Shown: positions 44,144 through 51,853 of the stretch, one piece after another
Position numbering within the stretch: position 1 is the stretch's first letter
Layout: each line of letters begins with the position of its first letter
NCBI RefSeq assembly: GCF_018131225.1
Contig: NZ_JAFCMM010000005.1
Span: forward strand, 248,001 to 312,000
Direction of reading: 5' to 3'
DNA: 64,000 nucleotides
Source of the DNA: Bradyrhizobium sp. U87765 SZCCT0048
Lineage (GTDB): Bacteria; Pseudomonadota; Alphaproteobacteria; Rhizobiales; Xanthobacteraceae
Program-made: the position numbers and the translations under genes
The notes under the pieces: model-generated
Databases searched by the model: none
Seen by the model: only the letters and a program-made list of their open reading frames with translations
What the model was told of the DNA's origin: nothing

Positions 44144-44650
44144 ATGACACTCTGGATCAGATCACTCGCCGTGCTGGCGGGCCTTGCGGCCGCCCCGGCG
44201 CTCGCCGCCTCCGGCCACCATCATGGCGGAGCGACGCCGGCGGGCGAGCCGGGCGATCCGCGGAAGCCGTCGCGCGTCATCGAAGTGATCATGGATGACC
44301 GCATGTACTCGCCGGTCACCGTCGATGTCGTGCAGGGCGAGCAGATCCGCTTTGTCATCCGCAACGCCGGCGGCGAGGCGCACGAATTCCTGCTGGCGAC
44401 GCGCGAGGCCAATCTCAAGCACGCCGCCGTGATGAAGAAGCATCCGGACATGGAGCATGACGAGCCCAACGGCCTGCGCCTGGCGCCGAAGGCCAATGGC
44501 GAAATTCTCTGGCGCTTCACGAAAACCGGCACGTTCGAATACGCCTGCCTCATCCCCGGTCATCGCGAGGACGGCATGATCGGCCTTGTCACGGTCAAGC
44601 CGGCGCCGAGCGCCGATCATCATGCCCCGAAGAAGGAGAGCCGCAAATGA
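44144..44650 (+). CDS. plastocyanin/azurin-like cupredoxin
   Basis: A 168-residue exported copper protein with signal peptide ~1-22 (LAVLAGLAAAPALAASG) and a His-rich start (GHHHGG). The cupredoxin domain spans ~45-150: GGEAHEFLLA contains the N-terminal His ligand, and FEYACLIPGHREDGMIG provides the Cys, His and Met ligands of a type 1 copper site. ATG 44144 is preferred over ATG 44138 because AGGAG is 8 nt upstream of the former. It overlaps the CusF-like gene (ATGA at 44647-44650). Likely electron partner or copper carrier for the oxidase. Confidence 0.92.
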   Translation: MTLWIRSLAVLAGLAAAPALAASGHHHGGATPAGEPGDPRKPSRVIEVIMDDRMYSPVTVDVVQGEQIRFVIRNAGGEAHEFLLATREANLKHAAVMKKHPDMEHDEPNGLRLAPKANGEILWRFTKTGTFEYACLIPGHREDGMIGLVTVKPAPSADHHAPKKESRK

Positions 44651-44955
44651 AGTTCACTCCCGCAACGCTGGCGATGGCGCTAGGCTTGTCCGCATCCGTT
44701 TCGATGACGTCCGCCGTGTTGGCCGAGGCGCTGGTCAAGGGCGAGGTGCGCAAGATCGACGAGGCCGCCGGCAAGGTCACGCTCCAGCACGGACCGATCA
44801 AGGCGCTCGACATGGACGACGATGGCATGACCATGGTGTTCCGCGTCCAGGACACAGGGCTGCTGAAACAGGTCAAGGTCGGTGACCGCGTGCAGTTCGA
44901 GGTCGTGCGCACGTCGGCCGGCCTCACCATCACGCGGCTGGAGAAGGCGCGGTAG
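44647..44955 (+). CDS. CusF-like periplasmic copper-binding protein
   Basis: A 102-residue exported protein. Signal peptide ~1-26 (MALGLSASVSMTSAVLA), then an OB-like CusF fold with KGEVRKIDEAAGKVTLQHGPIK-type strands (KVTLQHGPIKALDM) and DDDGMTMVFRVQD. The His of LQHGPI and two Met (ALDM, MTMVF) match the Met/His/Trp-type Cu(I) site of CusF, although the Trp is replaced. It would pass copper to an efflux complex. It is the last gene of the cluster. Confidence 0.88.
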   Translation: MKFTPATLAMALGLSASVSMTSAVLAEALVKGEVRKIDEAAGKVTLQHGPIKALDMDDDGMTMVFRVQDTGLLKQVKVGDRVQFEVVRTSAGLTITRLEKAR

Positions 44956-44968
44956 AACGGGCCCAATC

Positions 44969-45144
44969 CGTCATCCCGAGGTGCGCAGTAACCCGGCAAA
45001 GCCGGGTTACGTCCTTTTTCAAAACTGCAAGTCGTGTAAGCACGACTTGCAGCGCGAGCGTCGAAGGATGGACGGCCGATGCGTTGGTACTCGGGCCGTC
45101 GCCCTTCGAGGGTCCCGCTGCGCGGGACCACCTCAGGGTCACGG
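44969..45144. repeat. palindromic intergenic repeat, family C (with internal hairpins)
   Basis: Starts CGTCATCCCGAGGTGCGC and ends CCACCTCAGGGTCACGG, with TCGAAGGATGGACGGCCG and CCCTTCGAGGG inside, plus two further hairpins (AACCCGGC/GCCGGGTT and CTGCAAGTCGTG/CACGACTTGCAG). Copies without the inner hairpins lie at 59637 and 59802. It covers part of the 415-bp gap 44956-45370; the remainder shows no gene. Confidence 0.7.
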
Positions 45145-45370
45145 ATCAATTCGATTGAACCTCAGATCACGACGGCCTGGCGGGCCAATTCCAGCTCTCC
45201 CATCCAGCGTGGGACCGCGCGCCGGCCTGCCATTTGAGGTTGGCGCGCGTGTGTGCCACAAGGGCGTCGCCGCCGGCGCGAGAGGCCGGCGGCGTTGACG
45301 GAGACGCACGACAAGCCATGGGTCACCCCACCGCGATGACAGCGCCGGCCGCGGCCGTGACGACCGGGCC

Positions 45371-46258
45371 ATGAGCCGTCCGCGTCTTCCGCCCCTGATT
45401 GCCCTCCGTGCATTCGAAGCGGTGGGCCGCACCGGCAGCGTGCGCGCCGCCGGGGACGAACTCGCCGTCAGCCACACGGTGGTGTCCCGCCATGTCCAGA
45501 ACCTGCAGAAGAGCCTCGGCATCGTGCTGGTGCGTGGCGAGGGTCGCGGCGTCACGCTGACCGAGGCGGGCGTCGCGTTTCATGCCCAGATCTCGCAGGC
45601 CTTCGACATCATCGCGCGCGCCACCGTCGCGGTGCGCCCGGCGACGCGGCCGGCGCTGAACATCTGGTGCATACCCGGCCTCGCCAACCGCCGCCTGCTG
45701 CCACGCCTGCCGGAACTGACGGGACCGCCGCGCAACTGGGAGGTCAACCTGCAGCCGACGCTGTCGCATCCCGATCTCGCGCGCGGCGAGGCGGATGCCG
45801 AGATCGTGTTCGCCGATGTCATCGAGGTGCGCGGTGCGTTGATGGCCGAGCCTCTGGTGCGGCCGCGGGTGTTTCCGGTGGCGAGCCCGGCCTATCTGGC
45901 GCGCTATCCGGCGCTGTCGAGCCTTTCGGATCTCGCCGCCATCGCACTGATCCACGAGGAATCCACCGAGCAGTGGGAGCGCTGGTTCGCGCTCGCCGGC
46001 ATCGACGTCGTGCCGCCGCTGCGCGGCCAGCGGCTGTGGCACGCGCATCTGGCGATCGAAGCGGCGCGGCTCGGCCAGGGCGTCGCCATCGCCAACGACG
46101 TGCTGGTCGCCGACGATCTCGGCAGCGGCACCCTCGTCGAGGTGATGACCTCGGCGGTCTACATGGGCAGCTATCAGCTCGTCGCGCTCAAAGAGCGCTG
46201 GAACGATCCCGTCATCGCCGCGCTGCGCGACTGGCTCAAGCAGGCGCTCGCGGTGTAA
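45371..46258 (+). CDS. LysR-family regulator (GcvA-like)
   Basis: A 295-residue LysR-type protein with HTH ~5-64 (LPPLIALRAFEAVGRTGSV, VSHTVVSRHVQNLQKSLG, GVTLTEAGVAFH) and a substrate-binding domain ~90-290. The RLPPLxALRAFEA opening is typical of GcvA/AmpR-like regulators. The downstream genes gabT-gabD are co-directional but separated by a repeat, so a role in GABA use is possible but unproven. Confidence 0.9.
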   Translation: MSRPRLPPLIALRAFEAVGRTGSVRAAGDELAVSHTVVSRHVQNLQKSLGIVLVRGEGRGVTLTEAGVAFHAQISQAFDIIARATVAVRPATRPALNIWCIPGLANRRLLPRLPELTGPPRNWEVNLQPTLSHPDLARGEADAEIVFADVIEVRGALMAEPLVRPRVFPVASPAYLARYPALSSLSDLAAIALIHEESTEQWERWFALAGIDVVPPLRGQRLWHAHLAIEAARLGQGVAIANDVLVADDLGSGTLVEVMTSAVYMGSYQLVALKERWNDPVIAALRDWLKQALAV

Positions 46259-46333
46259 CGCGGCGCCGTCCGGCGAGGTCGGTGGTGTGTTGCGAGGCCC
46301 CGGATACGGGCGATCGCCCGCACGCATTCTGCT

Positions 46334-46437
46334 TCATCCCGAGGAGCCTGCGCAGCAGGCGTCTCGAGGGATGGTGGTCTGGCGACGCCGTGTCCTCATG
46401 GTTCGAGACGGCGCTTTGCGCCCCCCGCCATGAGCGG
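46334..46437. repeat. palindromic intergenic repeat, family A (diverged copy)
   Basis: CATCCCGAGGAGCCTGCGC, GTCTCGAGGGATGG, then CTCATGGTTCGAGACGG and CGCCATGAGCGG; the last arm has drifted. The rest of the 364-bp gap 46259-46622 shows only the gabT ribosome binding site. Confidence 0.6.
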
Positions 46438-46622
46438 CAGGCGCCGGTGCCCTCGGTGCATTTTTTCAAAAGCCTGAACCCGTGACCCGGATGAGTGCTG
46501 CGACATCGGGGACCGACGGCGCCCGCATTGGTGCATTCAGGTCACCAGAGCCGACGGAGAAGCTGATTGTCCGCCGGCCAGCGGTGCTTACGTTTCCTGT
46601 CGCGGATGACAGGGAGACGTGG

Positions 46623-47894
46623 ATGACGGCGAATGCGGAGTTGCTGGCGCGGCGGCAGGCGGCGGTGGTGCGCGGGGTCGGTCATGCCACGCCGGTGTTC
46701 GCGGCGAGGGCGCGCAACAGCGAGGTGTGGGACGTCGAGGGACGGCGCTATGTCGACTTCGCCGGCGGCATCGCCGTGCTCAACACCGGCCACTGCCATC
46801 CCCATGTCATGCAGGCGGTGCGCGATCAGCTCGACAGCTTCACCCACACCTGCTTCCAGGTGCTGCCTTATGAGCCCTATATCGCGCTCGCCGAGCGCCT
46901 CAACGCGCTGGCGCCGATCAACGGCCCGCTGAAGTCGATTTTCCTCTCCACCGGCGCGGAGGCGACCGAGAACGCGGTCAAGATCGCCCGCGCCGCCACC
47001 GGCCGCAGCGGCGTCATCGCCTTCACCGGCGGCTTCCATGGCCGCACCGCGCTGGCGTCGGCGCTGACCGGCAAGGTCATTCCCTACAAGATGGGTCTCG
47101 GCCCGGCGCTGCCGGATGTCTGGCACGTGCCGTTTCCCGTCGGCGATGTTTCGGTCGAGGATGCGCTCCGCCACATCGGCTTCATCTTCAAGGCTGATAT
47201 CGACGCCTCGCGGGTCGCCGCCATCATCATCGAGCCGGTGCAGGGCGAGGGCGGCTTCCACCAGGCGCCGGTCGAACTGATGCGCGGCCTGCGCCGCATC
47301 TGCGACGAACACGGCATCGTGCTGATCGCCGACGAAGTGCAGACCGGATTCGGCCGCACGGGCACCATGTTCGCCATGGAGCACTACGACGTCCAGGCCG
47401 ACCTGATCTGCGTCGCCAAGAGCCTCGCCGGAGGTCTGCCGCTGTCGGGCGTCATCGGTCGCGCGGTGATCATGGATGCCGCCGAACCCGGCGGCCTTGG
47501 CGGCACTTATGCCGGCAATCCGCTGGCGTGCGCCGCCGCGCTCGCGGTGCTCGACGTGTTCGAGCGCGAGAATCTCGTGGCCCGCGCCAATGCCATCGGC
47601 GCGCGGCTGCGCGAGGCGATCGCGCGTTTCGCCCGTGCCAACACCCTGCGGCCGATGTCGCCGCCGCGCGGTCCGGGCGCGATGATCGCGTTCGACCTTC
47701 TCAAGCATCGCGGCGGCGACGAGCCGGACGCGGAGGCGGCCAAGCTCGTGACGCGGCGCGCCCATGAGAACGGCCTGATCCTGCTGTCGTGTGGCACCAA
47801 CGCCAACACCATCCGCGTCCTCGTGCCGCTCACCGCCTCCGACGCCATCGTCGACGAAGGCCTTGCCATTCTGGAGCGCTGCCTCGCGGTTTGA
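46623..47894 (+). CDS. gabT: 4-aminobutyrate aminotransferase
   Basis: A 423-residue class III PLP aminotransferase. Hallmarks are VWDVEGRRYVDFAGGIAVLN, STGAEATENAVKIARAATGR (phosphate-binding loop), EPVQGEGGF, LIADEVQTGFGRTG (PLP-contacting Asp) and the Schiff-base Lys in CVAKSLAGGLPLSGVIG. Length and motifs fit GabT well. It transfers the amino group of GABA to 2-oxoglutarate, giving succinate semialdehyde for GabD, the next gene. ATG 46623 is chosen because AGGGAG lies 6 nt upstream; the longer frame upstream is not coding. Confidence 0.95.
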   Translation: MTANAELLARRQAAVVRGVGHATPVFAARARNSEVWDVEGRRYVDFAGGIAVLNTGHCHPHVMQAVRDQLDSFTHTCFQVLPYEPYIALAERLNALAPINGPLKSIFLSTGAEATENAVKIARAATGRSGVIAFTGGFHGRTALASALTGKVIPYKMGLGPALPDVWHVPFPVGDVSVEDALRHIGFIFKADIDASRVAAIIIEPVQGEGGFHQAPVELMRGLRRICDEHGIVLIADEVQTGFGRTGTMFAMEHYDVQADLICVAKSLAGGLPLSGVIGRAVIMDAAEPGGLGGTYAGNPLACAAALAVLDVFERENLVARANAIGARLREAIARFARANTLRPMSPPRGPGAMIAFDLLKHRGGDEPDAEAAKLVTRRAHENGLILLSCGTNANTIRVLVPLTASDAIVDEGLAILERCLAV

Positions 47895-47918
47895 GGCAGG
47901 CTGATAACTGAAGGACTG

Positions 47919-49376
47919 ATGACCATGCTGACCCTCAAGGATCCGACCCTGCTGACCGACCGCTGCCTGATCGGCGGTGAATGGACGGGCACGCCGGTCG
48001 ACGATGTGCTCAATCCGGCTACCGGCGAGCGCGTCGGCGGAGTGCCGCGGTTCGGCGCTGGCGAGGCGCTCGCCGCCGTGCGCGCCGCGGGCGCGGCGTT
48101 TCCGAAGTGGTCGAAGCTGCTCGCCAAGGAGCGCGCCACGCGGCTGCGCCGCTGGAACGACCTGATCCTCGCCAACCGCGACGACCTCGCGCTGATCCTC
48201 ACTTCGGAGCAAGGCAAGCCGCTGAGCGAAGCCAGGGGCGAGATCGATTACGCCGCCTCGTTCGTCGAGTTCTACGCCGAGGAGGCGCGGCGCATCTATG
48301 GCGAGACCATTCCCTCGCATCGCGCCGACTCGCGCACCCTCGTCATCAAGCAGCCGGTCGGCGTCGTCGCCGCGATCACGCCGTGGAATTTCCCAGCGGC
48401 GATGATCACCCGGAAGGTGGCGCCGGCGCTCGCCGCCGGCTGCACCGTGGTGGTCAAGCCGGCGCCGGAGACGCCGCTCACCGCGCTCGCGCTCGGCGTG
48501 CTGGCGGAGCGCGCCGGCATCGACGGCGGCATCCTCAACATCATCACCGGCGACGCGCCGGCGATCGGCAAGGTGCTGACCGAGAATCCGCTGGTGCGCG
48601 CCATCAGCTTCACCGGCTCGACCGAGGTCGGCAAGATCCTGATGCGCCAGGCGGCGTCCACGGTAAAGAAGGTCGGCCTCGAGCTCGGCGGCAATGCGCC
48701 GTTCATCGTGTTCGACGACGCCGATCTCGACGCCGCGGTGGAAGGCACGCTGGTGTCCAAGTTCCGCAACATGGGTCAGACCTGTGTGTGCGCCAACCGC
48801 ATCTATGCCCAGGACAGCATCTATGACGCGTTCGTCGCCAAGCTCGCGGCGAAGGTCGCGACGCTGAAGGTCGGCAACGGCATCGACGACGGCGTGACGC
48901 AGGGCCCGCTGATCACCACGGAAGCGATCGACAAGGTCGAGCGCCATGTCGCCGATGCCACCGCCAAGGGCGCCAAGGTCGTGATCGGCGGCAAGCGTCA
49001 CGCGCTCGGCGGCACGTTCTTCGAGCCGACGGTGCTGTCGGGCATCACCACCGACATGATCGTCACCGAGGAAGAGACCTTCGGTCCCGTCGCACCGGTC
49101 TACCGCTTCAAGGACGAGGCGGATGTCATCGCGCAGGCCAATGCGTCGCCCTACGGCCTTGCAGCGTATTTCTACGCCCGCGATCTTGGTCGCGTCTTCC
49201 GCGTCGCCGAGGCGCTGGAGTCCGGCATGGTCGGCGTCAACTCGGCGCTGCTCGGCGCGGACGTCGTGCCGTTCGGCGGCGTCAAGGAATCGGGGTTGGG
49301 ACGCGAAGGCTCGCGCCACGGCATCGAGGAGTATGTCGACATCAAGTACATCCTGCTCGGCGGGCTCGACACGTAA
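47919..49376 (+). CDS. gabD: succinate-semialdehyde dehydrogenase
   Basis: A 485-residue aldehyde dehydrogenase: TPWNFPAAMITRKVAPALAA cofactor motif, FTGSTEVGKIL, general-base Glu in LELGGNAPFIVFDDAD and catalytic Cys in GQTCVCANR. The end, SGLGREGSRHGIEEYVDIKY, is characteristic of GabD. It oxidises succinate semialdehyde to succinate with NAD(P)+. Start 47919 follows GAAGGA, 24 bp after gabT. Followed by a strong bidirectional terminator. Confidence 0.95.
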   Translation: MTMLTLKDPTLLTDRCLIGGEWTGTPVDDVLNPATGERVGGVPRFGAGEALAAVRAAGAAFPKWSKLLAKERATRLRRWNDLILANRDDLALILTSEQGKPLSEARGEIDYAASFVEFYAEEARRIYGETIPSHRADSRTLVIKQPVGVVAAITPWNFPAAMITRKVAPALAAGCTVVVKPAPETPLTALALGVLAERAGIDGGILNIITGDAPAIGKVLTENPLVRAISFTGSTEVGKILMRQAASTVKKVGLELGGNAPFIVFDDADLDAAVEGTLVSKFRNMGQTCVCANRIYAQDSIYDAFVAKLAAKVATLKVGNGIDDGVTQGPLITTEAIDKVERHVADATAKGAKVVIGGKRHALGGTFFEPTVLSGITTDMIVTEEETFGPVAPVYRFKDEADVIAQANASPYGLAAYFYARDLGRVFRVAEALESGMVGVNSALLGADVVPFGGVKESGLGREGSRHGIEEYVDIKYILLGGLDT

Positions 49377-49401
49377 CGCCACAACGCTGCGACGACATGA
49401 A

Positions 49402-49428
49402 AAATGCCCGGCCTTGCGCCGGGCATTT
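49402..49428. terminator. bidirectional terminator between gabD and the MarR gene
   Basis: AAATGCCCGGC (49402-49412), 5-nt loop, GCCGGGCATTT (49418-49428). It is symmetrical with A- and T-rich feet on both sides, so it can stop transcription from the convergent genes. Confidence 0.88.
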
Positions 49429-49457
49429 GCGTTTGCTGGATCGTGCGCGGCGCGCGA

Positions 49458-49901
49458 TCAATCGGGCATGTGCTCCGTCAGCGCCTTGTTGAGCGCACGC
49501 ACGCGATCGTTGAGATCGACGATCTGCTCGACCGAAAGGCCCGAGCGCTGCAGCAGCGTTTCCGTCAGACAGCCGCTCTCGGCGCGCAGCGCCTTGCCCT
49601 GCGCGGTGAGGCTGACCACCACCTGGCGTTCGTCGGCGGGGTTGCGCTGGCGGGCGATGAAGCCCGCCTGTTCCAGCCGCTTGACCAGCGGGGTGATGGT
49701 GCTTGGCTCTAGCGCGAGGCGCTCGCCGATCGCGGAGATGGTCTGGCCGTCATTCTCCCACAGCGCGCTGAGCACGAGGTACTGGGGATAGGTGACGCCC
49801 AGGCCGTCGAGCAGCGGCTTGTAGGTGCGGTTGATCGCGATCGAGGTCGCGTACAGCGAAAAACACAGCTGCTGGTCAAGCGGAATGACGGGGGCGGGCA
49901 T
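49458..49901 (-). CDS. MarR-family regulator, OhrR-like
   Basis: A 147-residue MarR protein whose N-terminus, LDQQLCFSLYATSIAINRTY and GLTYPQYLVLSALWE-like text (here GVTYPQYLVLSALWE), is the hallmark of OhrR, including the peroxide-sensing Cys (~13). A second Cys lies at ~109 (SGCLTE). The winged helix is at ~45-100 (ISAIGERLALEPSTITPLVKRLE). OhrR normally controls the Ohr peroxidase; here the divergent gene encodes an exported alpha/beta hydrolase. Two perfect TTATCGCGATAA-type palindromes lie between them. Confidence 0.92.
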   Translation of the reverse strand: MPAPVIPLDQQLCFSLYATSIAINRTYKPLLDGLGVTYPQYLVLSALWENDGQTISAIGERLALEPSTITPLVKRLEQAGFIARQRNPADERQVVVSLTAQGKALRAESGCLTETLLQRSGLSVEQIVDLNDRVRALNKALTEHMPD

Positions 49902-49951
49902 CGGGCGGTTCCCTGAAAACCATATTTGTCATGACCTTATCACAAAAATTA

Positions 49952-49963
49952 TTATCGCGATAA
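49952..49963. promoter_or_regulatory. MarR operator, site 1
   Basis: TTATCGCGATAA is a perfect 12-bp palindrome in an AT-rich stretch 51 bp upstream of the MarR gene. Its centre is 53 bp (about five helical turns) from site 2. Confidence 0.7.
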
Positions 49964-50003
49964 GAATTATCTGGACAGGGGTCGTGAGCTCAGCTATCAA
50001 TTA

Positions 50004-50026
50004 ATTATCGCGATAATAATTATCGC
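50004..50026. promoter_or_regulatory. MarR operator, site 2
   Basis: ATTATCGCGATAAT (50004-50017) is a perfect 14-bp palindrome, followed by an additional half-site AATTATCGC (50018-50026). It lies about 20 bp before the hydrolase gene and overlaps its expected promoter and leader. Confidence 0.72.
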
Positions 50027-50047
50027 AAAAATTAAAAGGAGCTTGTC

Positions 50048-50839
50048 ATGTCCGTCATCCGCAAGGCCCTCGCTGCCGCCGTCTCCCTCAGCTTCACCGC
50101 GGCCATCATGCCCCAGGCCCACGCCCAACCTGCCCGCACCGACACGGCCATCAAGTCGGTGATCCTGGTTCATGGCGCCTTCGTCGACGGCTCGGGCTGG
50201 GAAGGCGTCTACAACATCCTGAAGAAGGACGGCTACAAGGTCACCATCGTGCAGAACGCGACCGCCACGCTGGCCGACGATGTCGCCGCGACGAAGCAGG
50301 CGATCGCCAACGCCGACGGCAAGGTCATCCTGGTCGGGCACTCCTATGGCGGCGCAGTGGTGTCGGAGGCCGGCAACGATCCGAAGGTGGCGGGCCTTGT
50401 GTATGTGGCCGCGTTCGCGCCGGACCAGGGCGAGTCGGTCGGCTCGCTGATCGCCCATCCCGTGCCGGGTGCGCCGGTGCCGCCGGTCCTGCCGCCGCAG
50501 AACGGCAATCTGCTTCTCGACAAGGCGAAGTTCGCGGCCGCCTTCGCCGCCGACGTCAAGCCGGAGCTCGCTGCATTCATGGCCGATGCGCAGGTGCCGT
50601 GGGGTGTCGCCGCGCTGAACGGCGCCGTGACGCAACCCGCGTGGAAGACGCACAAGAGCTGGTATCTGGTCACGACCGACGATCACATGATCCCGCCGGC
50701 GGCGCAGCGCGCGATGGCTGCCCGCGCCAAGGCGACGGTGACCGAAGTCGCCAGCAGCCACGCCATCTATGTGTCGCGGCCCAAGGCCGTCGCCGCGGTG
50801 ATCGAACAGGCCGCCCGCGGTTCCGCCGACGCCAGATAA
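50048..50839 (+). CDS. exported alpha/beta hydrolase
   Basis: A 263-residue hydrolase with a signal peptide (~1-27, SLSFTAAIMPQAHAQ) and a salicylate esterase/MES-like fold: VILVHGAFVDGSGWEGVY, nucleophile VGHSYGGAVVSEAG (Ser), acid after VYVAAFAPDQGES, and His in ASSHAIYVSRP. A related protein is encoded at 26524. ATG 50048 follows AAAAGGAGC. Controlled by the divergent OhrR-like regulator through the twin palindromes, so expression may respond to organic hydroperoxides or another oxidant. The substrate is unknown. Confidence 0.88.
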   Translation: MSVIRKALAAAVSLSFTAAIMPQAHAQPARTDTAIKSVILVHGAFVDGSGWEGVYNILKKDGYKVTIVQNATATLADDVAATKQAIANADGKVILVGHSYGGAVVSEAGNDPKVAGLVYVAAFAPDQGESVGSLIAHPVPGAPVPPVLPPQNGNLLLDKAKFAAAFAADVKPELAAFMADAQVPWGVAALNGAVTQPAWKTHKSWYLVTTDDHMIPPAAQRAMAARAKATVTEVASSHAIYVSRPKAVAAVIEQAARGSADAR

Positions 50840-50875
50840 CAGGCCGGCGAGCGCCCGCACCTCCATCAACGGACG

Positions 50876-50931
50876 CTTCCGCACCAAGACTTCCGCACCA
50901 AGACTTCCGCACCAAGACTTCCACACCAAGG
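50876..50931. repeat. 14-bp tandem repeat, four copies
   Basis: Unit CTTCCGCACCAAGA at 50876, 50890 and 50904 (identical) and a fourth, changed copy at 50918 (CTTCCACACCAAGG). The repeats run directly into the terminator hairpin. The unit length is not a multiple of three and lies outside any gene. Confidence 0.85.
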
Positions 50932-50960
50932 CTCCCGGGGGCTCAGCCCCGGGAGCCTTT
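50930..50960 (+). terminator. terminator hairpin after the exported hydrolase
   Basis: GGCTCCCGGGG (50930-50940), loop GCTCAG, CCCCGGGAGCC (50947-50957), then TTT. Strong 11-bp stem, short T-run. Confidence 0.75.
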
Positions 50961-51078
50961 GGCGTCGTTGCTGCGGAGATGGTCGTGTCGACACCAAGCG
51001 TCGCGCGCGGGCGGACGGTGTGGGGACATCATGGATCGGAGAGGGACGAGGCGACTGCTGCGGCGAGAGCCGCGACGC

Positions 51079-51297
51079 TCAGTGCTTCTTGTCGGATTTC
51101 TTTTTGGGCGCGCGGCCGATGGCGCACTGCGCGTCGATGATGGCGCGGATCTTGTTGCCGTCGAGCAGGTCGGGCGCGCGGCGATAGCCCTTCTCCACCA
51201 GCTTCGCCTGGACGCTGCGCCAGTCGGCGTGGTCGCCCGAGGCGGCGAGCGCGACGGCCTCGCGGAACACCTCAACATCGTGCTTCTTCATCGACAT
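51079..51297 (-). CDS. small hypothetical protein, Lys-rich C-terminus
   Basis: A 72-residue protein beginning MSMKKHDVEVFREAVALAAS, helical, with WRSVQAKLVEKGYRRAPDLL and a basic tail APKKKSDKKH. I take the start at 51297; 51291 (MKKHD) is possible. The pattern suggests a small nucleic-acid-binding or regulatory protein, but no family is recognised. The 334-bp gap 51298-51631 upstream has three copies of TCTTAAT (51463, 51486, 51498), probably part of its promoter region, and nothing else I can name. Confidence 0.65.
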   Translation of the reverse strand: MSMKKHDVEVFREAVALAASGDHADWRSVQAKLVEKGYRRAPDLLDGNKIRAIIDAQCAIGRAPKKKSDKKH

Positions 51298-51631
51298 GCT
51301 CTCGTAACTGGAATGCGACGGGGTCTGAACGATCGGCCAACGTCCCGGGCGGACGCATGGCGCAGGCGGCCCCGGTGACATACCCGTTTTTGCGCTGCAT
51401 TCAAGGGCTGCGATGGTCGCGATCGCGGGAACCCGGGAGGACGGCAGGCGACGAACGCCGCTTCTTAATGTGGTTCTCGTGCGCGTCTTAATGCTTGTCT
51501 TAATTCCTGGCTGGTAGTGTCGCAGCGTGACGACCGCGCGATGTCGCTGGAGCTGCGACAGCACGCGGTATAATATGATGACCTGTCATGAATGAGTCTC
51601 CCGGCCGGCGAATCCGACCCGGAGGATGGCG

Positions 51632-51853
51632 ATGCGCTGGATGCTGGTTCCGCTCGTTGTCGTGTCGATGCTTGGGCTCGCTGCCTGCGAACCCGAGACC
51701 GAGACGACGAGTTCGATCAAGCAGTGTACGGCCGGCCTCACCGGCACGCCGGCGCCGCGCAACCTCGATCAGTGTGTCCAGAGCTGCAAAATCTGCGAAC
51801 ACGGCAACACGCTGACCTGCACCACCGCCTGCAAGCTCAAGGGCGCGCTGTGA
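51632..51853 (+). CDS. small cysteine-rich lipoprotein
   Basis: A 73-residue product with a lipoprotein signal (MRWMLVPLVVVSMLGLAAC, lipobox LAAC) and a short mature part with six further cysteines (KQC, QCVQSCKICEHG, LTCTTACK), probably disulphide-bonded in the periplasm. ATG 51632 is chosen because GGAGG lies at a proper distance; ATG 51626 is too close to it. Its last 17 bp overlap the convergent MFS gene. Function unknown. Confidence 0.72.
   Translation: MRWMLVPLVVVSMLGLAACEPETETTSSIKQCTAGLTGTPAPRNLDQCVQSCKICEHGNTLTCTTACKLKGAL

Noticed and set aside
46482..46622. 47-codon N-terminal extension of gabT
   Set aside because: GabT proteins begin at about the ATG 46623, which has AGGGAG in front; the extension covers intergenic sequence.
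46542..49382. 946-codon open frame on the minus strand opposite gabT and gabD
   Set aside because: It spans two well-supported genes and their spacer, with no recognisable domain; it is a by-product of codon bias.
50876..50931. Possible CRISPR array
   Set aside because: Units are only 14 bp, directly adjacent with no spacers, and no cas gene is present; the same holds for 60011-60066.
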